Counted from the first letter of the stretch, positions 22,520 through 29,301 are shown. The stretch: DNA of 50,732 nucleotides from JAWLHA01 sp041690535 (GCA_041690535.1 JAWLHA010000031.1:1-50732), one strand, 5' to 3'. A program made the numbers and translations. Notes: generated from the letters alone by a model not told the origin.

Positions 22520-22876
22520 TTACAGCCGTTCAATGGCTGCCTTGAGCTTCTTGCCCTGTTTGGTGAGCTTGATGTCGAGCGGCGGGGGGCCGGGCTCGCC
22601 CCAACGCTTCTTGCGCTCCGACAGGTCGATGAGTTCAAGTCCGGCGATTTTTCTCGGAACACCGGCCGCGAGCTTTTTCAGCCCGTAGACAAACCTGCTG
22701 TACACGCCCCGGTCGATCTCCTCCGCGTCGTAAATCACCTCCATGAGTTCATAAGTCGTGAAACCAGGGTGTTCGCACACGAGCAAGAAAAGCTCGATGT
22801 CTTCTAAACGCGAAAATCCGTGCTCTCGGCACAACGTCACAACAAGACGCAATTTTCCGCTGGGGGTCATAGCCAC
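22520..22876 (-). CDS. Winged-helix (MarR-like) regulator candidate
   Basis: 118 aa from GTG 22876 (TTG 22882 and ATG 22870 are alternatives; AGGA lies about 10 nt before the GTG). Pattern of helices and a final wing (FTTYELMEVIYDAEEIDRG ... LIDLSERKKRWGEPG ... IKLTKQGKKLKAAIERL) is that of MarR/PadR-like winged-helix proteins, whose wing often ends LT..G. First gene of the minus operon and so a candidate autoregulator. Confidence 0.6.
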   Translation of the reverse strand: MAMTPSGKLRLVVTLCREHGFSRLEDIELFLLVCEHPGFTTYELMEVIYDAEEIDRGVYSRFVYGLKKLAAGVPRKIAGLELIDLSERKKRWGEPGPPPLDIKLTKQGKKLKAAIERL

Positions 22877-22882
22877 GTTCAA

Positions 22883-23092
22883 GAGTTCCTAAGGTTAAAG
22901 CCCCCTCGGAAGTGGATTTCCGGGTCTGGGCGATTTTGCGAGCTTACCGGAGTGTATTACATAAACCATAAATTATCTAACATATTCTTAGTTACGTTAA
23001 TAGGCATTTACAAAACTAACGTTTTCGCGATCTGGATCTGTTACCATTGATTGCACTCAGGTTTTCAGGAAAACCCCAGAAAGGAGCCCGGC
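22883..23092. promoter_or_regulatory. AT-rich divergent promoter region
   Basis: This AT-rich gap separates the minus operon from the recombinase gene and must hold both promoters. CGTTA (22995) and TAACG (23017) form an inverted pair 17 nt apart. A weak plus-strand pair TTGCGA-N16-TACATA (22936-22963) is possible. Just before the recombinase, TTGCAC (23051) and stem GGTTTT/AAAACC (23061-23076) recall a cassette leader, but TATGTC is absent. Confidence 0.45.
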
Positions 23093-24037
23093 ATGGAAAA
23101 GGTGATCACGGGGGCGTCGAGCCACGCGCTGACGCATTTTGAGGGACCGACGGCGGCCACGCCGCCTCGGGTCTACCTGGCGGGCCTGTCCTCGGGCAAG
23201 AGCCGCCGGGCGATGGGCTCGGCGCTGATGTCCATGGCGAACCTGCTCGGCTATGCCCACTTCGATGAGATCCCCTGGGCGGCCCTCTCCCGCCACCTGG
23301 TGATCGCCCTCATGGTCAAGCTGGAGGGGCTCGGGCGCACCCCCAATACCCGGCGCATGTACCTCTCCGCGCTCAAGGGGGTGGCTCGCGAGGCATGGCA
23401 CGCGGGCCTGCTCGATGTGGACACCTATCAGCAGATCAAGGATGTGCGGGGCGCCAAGGGCTCTCGCCTACCGGCGGGCCGGGCGCTGCCGGCCGCTGAG
23501 ATCGAGGAGCTGCTGAATACCTGCCGGGCCGACGAGCGCCCGCAGGGGGTCCGGGATGTGGCCATTATCGAGGTGCTGTTCCTGACCGGGGTGCGCCGCT
23601 CGGAGCTGGTCTCACTGGATCTCACCAGTGCCGACTTCGCTGAGCACGAGATCCGGCTGATTGGTAAGGGGAACAAGGAGCGGTTGGCGCCGATCAACGA
23701 GCGGGTGATCGCCTCGCTGCGGCGCTGGCTGGCCATTCGGGGCGAGGCGCCCGGTCCCCTCTTCGTCCGGATTCGCAAGGGTGGGCAGATCACCACAGAC
23801 CGGTTGTCCGACCACGCGGTCTTCAAAATCCTGGAGTGGCGCTATATGAAGGCTGGGACCGATAAGGTGCGCCCCCACGACATCCGCCGCTCACTCATCA
23901 ACATGCTGTTGGAGAACGGCGAGGACATCTCGACCGTGCAGGAGGTGGTCGGCCATGCGGACATCAGAACCACCAAGCGGTACGACCGGACGGCCGAGAA
24001 GCGCAAGAAGAAGGCGATTCACGCGCTCGGTTTCTGA
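23093..24037 (+). CDS. Tyrosine recombinase (integrase/XerC-D family)
   Basis: 314 aa. N-terminal SAM-like core-binding domain (residues 30-120) and a catalytic domain with Arg in TGVRRSELVSL, then the HxxR box HDIRRS, GHADIRTT and the nucleophile Tyr in KRYDRTAEKR. All catalytic residues are present and the length is normal. It may integrate the element, resolve multimers or shuffle cassettes. ATG 23093 follows AAGGAG. The stop directly abuts the next cassette leader. Confidence 0.93.
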   Translation: MEKVITGASSHALTHFEGPTAATPPRVYLAGLSSGKSRRAMGSALMSMANLLGYAHFDEIPWAALSRHLVIALMVKLEGLGRTPNTRRMYLSALKGVAREAWHAGLLDVDTYQQIKDVRGAKGSRLPAGRALPAAEIEELLNTCRADERPQGVRDVAIIEVLFLTGVRRSELVSLDLTSADFAEHEIRLIGKGNKERLAPINERVIASLRRWLAIRGEAPGPLFVRIRKGGQITTDRLSDHAVFKILEWRYMKAGTDKVRPHDIRRSLINMLLENGEDISTVQEVVGHADIRTTKRYDRTAEKRKKKAIHALGF

Positions 24038-24097
24038 TTGCACTTGCATCGGTATGTCTTTTTGAACCCCAGTTATGATCTGGCAGAGGAGAGAGCA
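24038..24097 (+). promoter_or_regulatory. Cassette leader for the gene at 24098
   Basis: TTGCAC 24038-24043, N9, TATGTC 24053-24058, hairpin CCAG/CTGG 24069-24083 (covariant), GAGGAGA 24086-24092. Abuts the recombinase stop codon. Confidence 0.9.
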
Positions 24098-24307
24098 ATG
24101 TCGCAGCAAACCATCAGCTTCGGGTACCGCGTGTTTGTCGTGTCGGGCGGACACCTTGAGCGCCCAATGAGAAACAGTGAGGACGGGCTGATATTTGAGG
24201 ACGATTTTCCGAGCGTGGAAGCCGCCACCAACGAGATTTCGACAAATCCCGACGTGTACTTCGACGAATATGTCCTTTTGCCGGTAGTCGTGAAACGCCC
24301 GTGGTGA
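24098..24307 (+). CDS. Small hypothetical protein
   Basis: 69 aa, beta-rich N-terminus (ISFGYRVFVVSGG), acidic middle. No family recognised. It directly follows the recombinase gene and could be a partner, but it has its own leader. Confidence 0.7.
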   Translation: MSQQTISFGYRVFVVSGGHLERPMRNSEDGLIFEDDFPSVEAATNEISTNPDVYFDEYVLLPVVVKRPW

Positions 24308-24313
24308 TGATTC

Positions 24314-24338
24314 CAGCCCCTCTCCGGAGGGGCTTTTT
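24314..24338 (+). terminator. Terminator, type A
   Basis: GCCCCTC TCCG GAGGGGC then TTTTTCATT. Confidence 0.9.
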
Positions 24339-24345
24339 CATTCTG

Positions 24346-24411
24346 GGGCACCCATCCCGGTATGTCTCCTCGAACCCCGGCAAATCGGCCGGCCACCAGG
24401 AGAAACGACAG
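24346..24411 (+). promoter_or_regulatory. Cassette leader before a broken gene
   Basis: GGGCAC 24346-24351 (only CAC kept), N9, TATGTC 24361-24366, hairpin CCGGC/GCCGG 24377-24392, AGGAGA 24398-24403. Confidence 0.8.
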
Positions 24412-24413
24412 AT

Positions 24414-24611
24414 GTGCAAGAAGTGTTGAAGTTCCATGACGGCAAACGGATATTGCACGGACGAGACCTGCCGTACTCTGATTGGCCGCAGCAGGTTGAT
24501 CTGGATGGACCTCTACAATCCCAGCAGGCATTTTGGGAGGAGACGGTAGGGTCTCAGGGATGGAGCGAAGAGACCCAGATAGCCCATCTGGAGCGCTTCC
24601 GGCTCTGGTCT
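24414..24611 (+). pseudogene. Truncated cassette gene
   Basis: The ATG at 24412 opens MCKKC then stop. The overlapping GTG 24414 opens a protein-like frame (VQEVLKFHDGKRILHG ...) that has no stop before it runs under the better-supported minus-strand gene ending at 24612. I read this as a cassette gene cut by the arrival of the 24612-25198 segment. The end point is approximate. Confidence 0.45.
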
Positions 24612-25022
24612 TTATTTGGGCTTAGGAGGGGGTGCGGGCATTTTCTGGTGGAATTCGCGATGCCCCTCGCCAAAGGGTGTGTTGACCACCACGCACTGTA
24701 TCACTTCGCAGACCGTGCCAGCCCTGACCCCTTGTCCTGCCTCCCAACGCCAAGCGACTGGGAGGCTATTGGCAGGGACTTCACTGCGCACCGCAAAACT
24801 GACCCGCAGATTGCTCTCGACCTGAACCGTGTCCGTGGGGATCGGAGCGAAGTCTTGCGCCTCCGTGTGCATGTGCGGCATACAGATACCAAGATTGAAC
24901 TCGGCCAGACGTTGCAGCATTTGCTGGACTTCGTGGGTCTGTATAGCTTCTTGGGCGCGTCGTAATGGCTCAGGTAGCGAGGCCACCAGACGTGCGCGTT
25001 GTTGCGACAGGTGAGCGTCCAT
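24612..25022 (-). CDS. Hypothetical protein inserted among cassettes
   Basis: 136 aa. N-terminal helices (LSQQRARLVASLPEPLRRAQ), then a beta-rich part with cysteine and histidines (LGICMPHMHTEAQDF). GAGAGGGA precedes ATG 25022. It has no cassette leader and opposes its neighbours. No family recognised. Confidence 0.6.
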   Translation of the reverse strand: MDAHLSQQRARLVASLPEPLRRAQEAIQTHEVQQMLQRLAEFNLGICMPHMHTEAQDFAPIPTDTVQVESNLRVSFAVRSEVPANSLPVAWRWEAGQGVRAGTVCEVIQCVVVNTPFGEGHREFHQKMPAPPPKPK

Positions 25023-25198
25023 AGCATTCCCTCTCTCTGGACTGATCGCTTACCCTCTATCATAGCTGATTGCCACGGTATGCCATCGGTAATCCCGTAG
25101 CGACGTTCTTTGTGCCCAAACCCAGGCTGTTCGCCTATGTGATTGCCTTGAAGAAAAGCGCATATCGCGTCGGCGCAGTGTTCCACAAGTGTCCGTAA
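25023..25198 (-). other. Possible coding remnant upstream of the minus-strand gene
   Basis: One minus frame reads ELRTLVEHCADAICAFLQG ... FGHKERRYGITDGIPWQS without stop and looks protein-like, but has no good start and runs out of frame into the next gene. It may be the 5' part of a frameshifted longer gene. A TATGAT box (minus strand, about 25061-25066) lies inside it. Confidence 0.35.
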
Positions 25199-25203
25199 TT
25201 CCT

Positions 25204-25230
25204 CAGCCCCTCTCCGAAAGGGGCTCCCCC
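25204..25230 (+). terminator. Terminator, type A variant
   Basis: Stem AGCCCCT/AGGGGCT with CTCCGAA loop, followed by C-rich sequence, so probably weak. Confidence 0.55.
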
Positions 25231-25231
25231 C

Positions 25232-25293
25232 CTTCACCTCCCCCGGTATGTCTCCTTGAACCCGACATGTCGTCGGACAGGGGAGATTCGAGA
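25232..25293 (+). promoter_or_regulatory. Cassette leader for the gene at 25294
   Basis: CTTCAC 25232-25237, N9, TATGTC 25247-25252, hairpin CCGAC/GTCGG 25262-25276 (covariant), GGGGAG 25280-25285. Confidence 0.9.
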
Positions 25294-25533
25294 ATGCGTA
25301 CTGAACAGCCAACGCGGGATGTTTTCAGGCCGAAGCACGGAACTGGTAAGCTGGCGCGTGAGGCCGGTTACCGACTGCCGTTGACGGTACTCAAATCTGC
25401 TGCCGGTCATTATATTGGCACGGCGAATGATGAAGGTCCGGTGTCTCGGGAGAGCTTGGAATACTTCTCATCGTCGCAGGAGGCGCTGAACGCGCTGGAA
25501 ACTGACGGGTGGAGTCAGCGCGACTCACTCTGA
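25294..25533 (+). CDS. Small hypothetical protein
   Basis: 79 aa, basic N-terminus, then a helical part (RESLEYFSSSQEALNALET). Followed after 20 nt by a second gene without a leader, making a rare two-gene cassette. No family recognised. Confidence 0.7.
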   Translation: MRTEQPTRDVFRPKHGTGKLAREAGYRLPLTVLKSAAGHYIGTANDEGPVSRESLEYFSSSQEALNALETDGWSQRDSL

Positions 25534-25553
25534 GCCGAACCAGGAGGATACAG

Positions 25554-25712
25554 ATGGACTACAGCGCTCTGGAGACGGACCAAGAGGCCGCCAACTGGCA
25601 GGGGTGCTTCGCGGCTGCCGAGAAAGCGGGCTATTCGCAAGAGGAAGCCAAAGAGTGCCAAGAAGGCGCCTTGCAGTGTCCGAAATGCCCGTGGGGGTCC
25701 AAGGCCCCGTAA
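25554..25712 (+). CDS. Very small cysteine-containing protein
   Basis: 52 aa (MDYSALETDQEAANW ...). Helical, with a C-terminal CPKC pair and an upstream Cys (KECQEGALQCPKCPWG) that could bind zinc. AGGAGG lies 7 nt before ATG 25554. Co-transcribed with the preceding gene. Confidence 0.7.
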   Translation: MDYSALETDQEAANWQGCFAAAEKAGYSQEEAKECQEGALQCPKCPWGSKAP

Positions 25713-25722
25713 ACCTTCACAG

Positions 25723-25751
25723 CCCGGTACCGCTTCGGCGGCCGGGTTTTT
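25723..25751 (+). terminator. Terminator, type B
   Basis: CCCGGTACCGC TTCG GCGGCCGGG then TTTTTAA. Confidence 0.92.
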
Positions 25752-25756
25752 AATGG

Positions 25757-25782
25757 AAAGCCCCTGCCAGTGGCGAGGGGCT
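25757..25782 (-). terminator. Terminator of the minus-strand gene at 25876-26178
   Basis: On the minus strand AGCCCCT/AGGGGCT then TTTCC. Between it and the gene (25783-25875) nothing else is seen. Confidence 0.7.
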
Positions 25783-25875
25783 GTGAATAGCCGAGCTATG
25801 CTCCCAGTGACGCATGGGAAGGCGAGATCGCCTCATGCAGCGCCCCGTTGAGCGCCTCGATTAACTCGCTCGCTC

Positions 25876-26178
25876 TCAGTCCTCCTTGCGGTTCTCGTTG
25901 CGGGCACGGGTGAGCGGGATAACGTGCGTCGGCGCTTCCTGATTCACATCCGCCCACACCACCACACGGGGACTGCCCTCGTAGAACTCGATCATCACTG
26001 GGATGCCCAAGTCAGCGACCGTCCCATAGTCGGTGTATCCGTCGAAGCGGATAAAGACCCCCCGCTCGTTGACCTCAATCCCTCCCGTGACACTGCCCGA
26101 CTGGTCGGATTGGTCCTGCAACTCAAACCCTTGTTCACTATCCTGCTCGGGACACATATTCTCTGGTAGCATTTCCAT
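25876..26178 (-). CDS. Hypothetical acidic protein
   Basis: 100 aa. Acidic, glutamine-rich N-terminus, then a beta-rich domain (GVFIRFDGYTDYGTVAD, PVMIEFYEGSPRVVVWADVN). ATG 26178 follows GAGGAGA of a minus-strand leader. Divergent from the gene at 26308. No family recognised. Confidence 0.75.
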   Translation of the reverse strand: MEMLPENMCPEQDSEQGFELQDQSDQSGSVTGGIEVNERGVFIRFDGYTDYGTVADLGIPVMIEFYEGSPRVVVWADVNQEAPTHVIPLTRARNENRKED

Positions 26179-26240
26179 TTCTGGTCTCCTCATTCTGGCG
26201 ACATGCCAGGGTTCATTGGTACATACCGCCAACAGTGAAA
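26179..26240 (-). promoter_or_regulatory. Minus-strand cassette leader for 26178
   Basis: Minus strand: TTTCAC (26235-26240), TATGTA box, GAACC, hairpin CTGGC/GCCAG 26195-26209 (covariant), GAGGAG. It lies back to back with a plus-strand leader. Confidence 0.85.
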
Positions 26241-26244
26241 GCCG

Positions 26245-26307
26245 TTTCACCCCTCTCGGTATGTCCCCTCGAACCCCGGCAATCGCCCGGAACACCAGGA
26301 GACAAAA
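26245..26307 (+). promoter_or_regulatory. Cassette leader for the gene at 26308
   Basis: TTTCAC 26245-26250, N9, TATGTC 26260-26265, hairpin CCGG/CCGG 26276-26290, AGGAGA 26297-26302. Confidence 0.9.
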
Positions 26308-26628
26308 ATGGGTACCAGAGTAGATATTTTGGTGGTGAATGCGGAAGGCCAGACGGTTGCAACTCTATGTGTCAATACCTCGCACGAGGCGGTGGATATC
26401 GACGCCATTGTGACTGCTATCGCGCAGATATCGTCGGGGCCGACGAGTTTCGTTAGGTTCATGCTCGAAGAGCGATATATGTCCCGCAGCGCAGATGGGC
26501 GACATGGGTCTCAGGACCGTATGTTCGCTATTGGTCTCTATCTCGACGACCGTGATTACGTGATCCAGGTAGCCGAGAACCCGGAAACCACGGGACCGCG
26601 CCTGCTGGTTGAACGTCTTCCTGCCTGA
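26308..26628 (+). CDS. Hypothetical protein
   Basis: 106 aa, mixed alpha/beta (VDILVVNAEGQTVATLCV; AVDIDAIVTAIAQIS). Middle contains YMSRSADGRHGSQDRMF. No family recognised. Single-gene cassette. Confidence 0.75.
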   Translation: MGTRVDILVVNAEGQTVATLCVNTSHEAVDIDAIVTAIAQISSGPTSFVRFMLEERYMSRSADGRHGSQDRMFAIGLYLDDRDYVIQVAENPETTGPRLLVERLPA

Positions 26629-26636
26629 TTTTTTCC

Positions 26637-26662
26637 GGCCCCTCTTCGGAGGGGCTTTCTCG
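26637..26662 (+). terminator. Terminator, type A
   Basis: GCCCCTC TTCG GAGGGGC then TTTCTCGTTT. Confidence 0.9.
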
Positions 26663-26726
26663 TTTCACCCTCCCTGATATGTCTCCTCGAACCCCGGCGT
26701 GTTGCCGGAAAACAAGGAGAACTGCG
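26663..26726 (+). promoter_or_regulatory. Cassette leader for the gene at 26727
   Basis: TTTCAC 26663-26668, N9, TATGTC 26678-26683, hairpin CCGGC/GCCGG 26694-26708, AAGGAGA 26714-26720. Confidence 0.9.
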
Positions 26727-27008
26727 ATGCCTAACGCGCACACCCCCGGTCCGTGGAAAGTTCAGCGTCTTATCGAGGTCGGTGGAGACCGGTACATCCG
26801 CGCTGTTGTTGACGAGAGCGGCGAGCACATCGCCCATGTGTGCTCGTTGGAGCCTGGTCTCGATGAGTCGGTTGCGAATGCCCATCTGCTTGCTTCTGCA
26901 CCGAAACTGCTGACAATGTTGGAGCAGTTGTGCGAGTTGATGGAGTCCATGGGGCATGATGTGACCCCTTCTCGCGACGTGATCGCCGAAGCCAAGGCCG
27001 TTCGGTGA
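26727..27008 (+). CDS. HTPGPW-type small protein, paralogue 1
   Basis: 93 aa. Starts MPNAHTPGPWKV and contains NAHLLASAPKLLTMLEQL, the two hallmarks of a common family of phage and plasmid proteins (HTPGPW ... NA.LIA.AP.LL.AL). Function unknown. First of four paralogues in this window (26727, 27109, 28103, 28515). Confidence 0.85.
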   Translation: MPNAHTPGPWKVQRLIEVGGDRYIRAVVDESGEHIAHVCSLEPGLDESVANAHLLASAPKLLTMLEQLCELMESMGHDVTPSRDVIAEAKAVR

Positions 27009-27017
27009 GCCCCTTCA

Positions 27018-27043
27018 CGCCCCTCTTCGGAGGGGCTTTCTCG
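27018..27043 (+). terminator. Terminator, type A
   Basis: GCCCCTC TTCG GAGGGGC then TTTCTCGTT. Confidence 0.9.
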
Positions 27044-27108
27044 TTGCACCTCCCTCGGTATGTCTCCACGAACCCCGGCGTGTTGCCGGAAAATATGGAG
27101 AAACCAAC
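27044..27108 (+). promoter_or_regulatory. Cassette leader for the gene at 27109
   Basis: TTGCAC 27044-27049, N9, TATGTC 27059-27064, hairpin CCGGC/GCCGG 27075-27089, TGGAGA 27096-27101. Confidence 0.9.
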
Positions 27109-27420
27109 ATGTCGAACGTAGCCACCCCCGGCCCCTGGACCGCTTCGCTGCACTCCGAGTACCCCGGCCGTGACCATGAAGTTGTCCAGGCCGTACCGCT
27201 GGAAGAGCAAAAGCAAGGTGCGGTTGGGGAGTCCATCGCCGACGTGTCTGGGGCGGGAAATGCAGCGCTCATCGCCGCCGCTCCGGATCTTCGGAAGGCT
27301 TTGAGTCTGTTGGTCGGAATGATCGACAACGGTACGCCGCCGCACCCGCTCGACCCTGCCATGGACCAAGCTCGCGCTGCTTTGGCACAGTCGGAGCCCG
27401 AAGATTTCGAAGATCGGTAG
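27109..27420 (+). CDS. HTPGPW-type small protein, paralogue 2
   Basis: 103 aa. ATPGPW at residues 5-10 and NAALIAAAPDLRKALSLLVG near 52-71 place it in the same family as its neighbour. The C-terminal helix is acidic. Own leader and terminator. Confidence 0.85.
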   Translation: MSNVATPGPWTASLHSEYPGRDHEVVQAVPLEEQKQGAVGESIADVSGAGNAALIAAAPDLRKALSLLVGMIDNGTPPHPLDPAMDQARAALAQSEPEDFEDR

Positions 27421-27434
27421 CTTTCTCCCTTCAC

Positions 27435-27458
27435 GGCCCTCTCCCAGAGGGCCTTTTC
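27435..27458 (+). terminator. Terminator
   Basis: GGCCCTCT CCC AGAGGGCC then TTTTCGTT. Confidence 0.9.
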
Positions 27459-27465
27459 GTTCCGA

Positions 27466-27529
27466 CTTCACTTCCCCCGGTATGTCTCCCCGAACCCCGG
27501 CATTCCGCCGGCCCCCAGAGGAGAACCCC
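27466..27529 (+). promoter_or_regulatory. Cassette leader for the gene at 27530
   Basis: CTTCAC 27466-27471, N9, TATGTC 27481-27486, hairpin CCGGC/GCCGG 27497-27511, GAGGAG 27518-27523. Confidence 0.9.
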
Positions 27530-27994
27530 GTGTCATTTGTAATGAGAAACCCACGGATTGCAGATCGCCCTCCCATCGTGCTTATTGCCTGTTCGGCGTC
27601 TAAAGCCGCCGAGCCGGTGGAGGCGCGCAAGCTGTATCTCGGCGATCTGTTTCAGAAGTCTGTCGCGTGGGCCGAGTCCAAGGGCTTGACCTGGGCAGTG
27701 ATTTCCGCCGAGCACGGACTGGTGATGCCCGACGATGTGATTGCACCCTACAACACCCGTCTCGACACCTCCCGGAAGTCGCTGCCGCAACGGCAGCACT
27801 GGGCGTGGCGTATCGCGCTGGACCTGTTCGAGCGTTACGGCCGTGCCGAGAAGGTCATCCTACTCGCCGGGAATGCCTACCGGGAGACCTTGGCACCGGA
27901 ACTTCGGAAACGGGGTCGCCCCGTGGAAGAACCGTTGGAAGGGAAGGGTATCGGCCAGCAGAAGCAGTGGCTCATGCAGCAGATGCAGGCGTAG
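27530..27994 (+). CDS. DUF6884-like protein
   Basis: 154 aa from GTG 27530 (6 nt after GAGGAG; ATG 27542 also possible). Contains IVLIACSASKAAEPVEARKL, YLGDLFQKSVAWAES, WAVISAEHGLV and ending YNTRL, the pattern of the DUF6884 family. The CSxxK and SAEHG motifs suggest a nucleotide- or base-processing fold, but the function is unknown. Confidence 0.82.
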   Translation: MSFVMRNPRIADRPPIVLIACSASKAAEPVEARKLYLGDLFQKSVAWAESKGLTWAVISAEHGLVMPDDVIAPYNTRLDTSRKSLPQRQHWAWRIALDLFERYGRAEKVILLAGNAYRETLAPELRKRGRPVEEPLEGKGIGQQKQWLMQQMQA

Positions 27995-28003
27995 TGTTCT
28001 TTC

Positions 28004-28029
28004 AAGCCCCTCTTCGGAGGGGCTTTCTC
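28004..28029 (+). terminator. Terminator, type A
   Basis: GCCCCTC TTCG GAGGGGC then TTTCTCGTT. Confidence 0.9.
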
Positions 28030-28039
28030 GTTCTGGACC

Positions 28040-28102
28040 TTTCACCTCCTCCGATATGTCCCTTCGAACCCCGGCAACTGGCCGGACAATGAGGAGACCG
28101 GA
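28040..28102 (+). promoter_or_regulatory. Cassette leader for the gene at 28103
   Basis: TTTCAC 28040-28045, N9, TATGTC 28055-28060, hairpin CCGGC/GCCGG 28071-28085, GAGGAG 28091-28096. Confidence 0.9.
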
Positions 28103-28420
28103 ATGTCTGAGATCGCTCACACCGCTGGGCCATGGCATATGGAAGGTAAATCTGGCAATGATGGAGAGGCGATGGTGATTGTCTCCAAGGACCGCACCAT
28201 AGCGTGGACTGCCGCGACCTGGGACGAGGCCAGCCAGGGAGATGTAATTACTCCCGAGGACGAGGCCAACGCGAAATTGGTCGCCGCTGCCCCAGAGTTA
28301 CTGGAGTCTTTGCAGTTGGTGATGGACATTGTCGCGACGCGAGTTTCATCGCTGTCCCAAATGGACTATTCGAAGATGCGCAAAGCCCGTGCTGTCGTCG
28401 TCCAGCTTCAGCGGCGATAA
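28103..28420 (+). CDS. HTPGPW-type small protein, paralogue 3
   Basis: 105 aa. HTAGPW at residues 6-11 and NAKLVAAAPELLESLQLV near 56-73. The C-terminal tail is helical and basic. Same family as 26727, 27109 and 28515. Confidence 0.85.
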   Translation: MSEIAHTAGPWHMEGKSGNDGEAMVIVSKDRTIAWTAATWDEASQGDVITPEDEANAKLVAAAPELLESLQLVMDIVATRVSSLSQMDYSKMRKARAVVVQLQRR

Positions 28421-28425
28421 TCCTT

Positions 28426-28450
28426 CAGCCCCTCTTCGGAGGGGCTTTCC
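28426..28450 (+). terminator. Terminator, type A
   Basis: GCCCCTC TTCG GAGGGGC then TTTCCTTT. Confidence 0.9.
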
Positions 28451-28514
28451 TTTCACCTCCTCCGATATGTCTCCTCGAACCCCGGCGTGTTGCCGGACAA
28501 TGAGGAGAACCCTG
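28451..28514 (+). promoter_or_regulatory. Cassette leader for the gene at 28515
   Basis: TTTCAC 28451-28456, N9, TATGTC 28466-28471, hairpin CCGGC/GCCGG 28482-28496, GAGGAG 28502-28507. Confidence 0.9.
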
Positions 28515-28850
28515 ATGTCGAACCCGAAACATACGCCTGGCCCGTGGAAGGGGCATGAGGACGGACACATCTCTACTGCCGACGAAGCCTCGGTTTCCAT
28601 CGCCAAGGTTCTGGGCGAGGAAGATTCCGTCTTCGTCTCTCGTGAGCAGTTCGAGGCCGATATTGCCTTGATTTCCGCCAGCCCTGACCTTCGGGAAGCG
28701 CTGACGAAGATGTGGAATTTCGCCTCCATAATGGTCGAGAAGCACGACATGAACGGCGACGACACCATGACTGACGAGGAACATGCCCTTTGGCAAGAAG
28801 CGGGCGCCCACTCGAATGTGGCGCTCAGTAAAGCGACGCGGTTCCGGTAG
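28515..28850 (+). CDS. HTPGPW-type small protein, paralogue 4
   Basis: 111 aa. KHTPGPWKG at the N-terminus and DIALISASPDLREALTKM in the middle, a diverged version of the NA.LIA.AP motif. The acidic C-terminus (NGDDTMTDEEHALW) is specific to this copy. Confidence 0.83.
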   Translation: MSNPKHTPGPWKGHEDGHISTADEASVSIAKVLGEEDSVFVSREQFEADIALISASPDLREALTKMWNFASIMVEKHDMNGDDTMTDEEHALWQEAGAHSNVALSKATRFR

Positions 28851-28861
28851 TCTCTCTTCAC

Positions 28862-28886
28862 GCCCCTCTTCGGAGGGGCTATCTCT
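28862..28886 (+). terminator. Terminator, type A
   Basis: GCCCCTC TTCG GAGGGGC then TATCTCTTT. Confidence 0.85.
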
Positions 28887-28950
28887 TTCACCCCTCCCGG
28901 TAGGTCCCCTCGAACCCCGGCGATTCGCCGGAACCATCGAGGAGAACGAA
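28886..28950 (+). promoter_or_regulatory. Cassette leader for the gene at 28951
   Basis: TTTCAC 28886-28891, N9, TAGGTC 28901-28906, hairpin CCGGC/GCCGG 28917-28931, GAGGAG 28939-28944. Confidence 0.9.
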
Positions 28951-29301
28951 ATGAGTAATCTGAAAAAGGCCGCCACCTCGGCTGCACAGACCATTCGCGA
29001 CTACATGGCGGGAGAATGGGATGGGAACGAGGATGGCTGGGAAGCCGTCGCGGCAAATCTCGAAGCCGCGCTGTCGGACCAACCCCAGCGACCCGTCGAA
29101 GTCACGATGGTGAAGAAGTTCATCATCCACGATGCGGAGCGGGTCAAGGCATCCGCCGAACGGCTCGCTCGGCTGAGCGGCGGGCAAGATCCGGGCTGGT
29201 CTCCGGACTCCGTCGAGGAGGCTATCGAGGAACTGGAAGTCCTCGGCCAGGACGCCCCTTTGGACTACGGCTACGAGGTCATCGAGACCAAGTTCGTGTA
29301 G
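28951..29301 (+). CDS. Acidic helical hypothetical protein
   Basis: 116 aa. Helical (AATSAAQTIRDYMAGEWDG, AERVKASAERLARLS) with an acidic C-terminus (VEEAIEELEVLGQ). No family recognised. Own leader; terminator is of a third type. Confidence 0.75.
   Translation: MSNLKKAATSAAQTIRDYMAGEWDGNEDGWEAVAANLEAALSDQPQRPVEVTMVKKFIIHDAERVKASAERLARLSGGQDPGWSPDSVEEAIEELEVLGQDAPLDYGYEVIETKFV

Noticed and set aside
24412..24429. MCKKC followed by TGA as a selenocysteine codon
   Set aside because: No SECIS-like stem follows and the overlapping GTG frame explains the cassette better.
27482..27511. A repeated leader peptide MSPRTPA starting at the ATG of TATGTC
   Set aside because: The frame is not kept: TATGTCCTCCTGA and TATGTCCTTCTGA stop after two or three codons, and TAGGTC, TACGTC and TATATC lack the ATG.
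28901..28946. CTCCTC upstream pairing with the GAGGAG ribosome site to hide it
   Set aside because: Pairing is perfect in some copies, but copies with TACCAAT (minus, 26215) or TGCAAGA (minus, 50145) keep GAGGAG without a complement, so it is not conserved. If TATGTC is a -10 box, CTCCTC would not even be transcribed.
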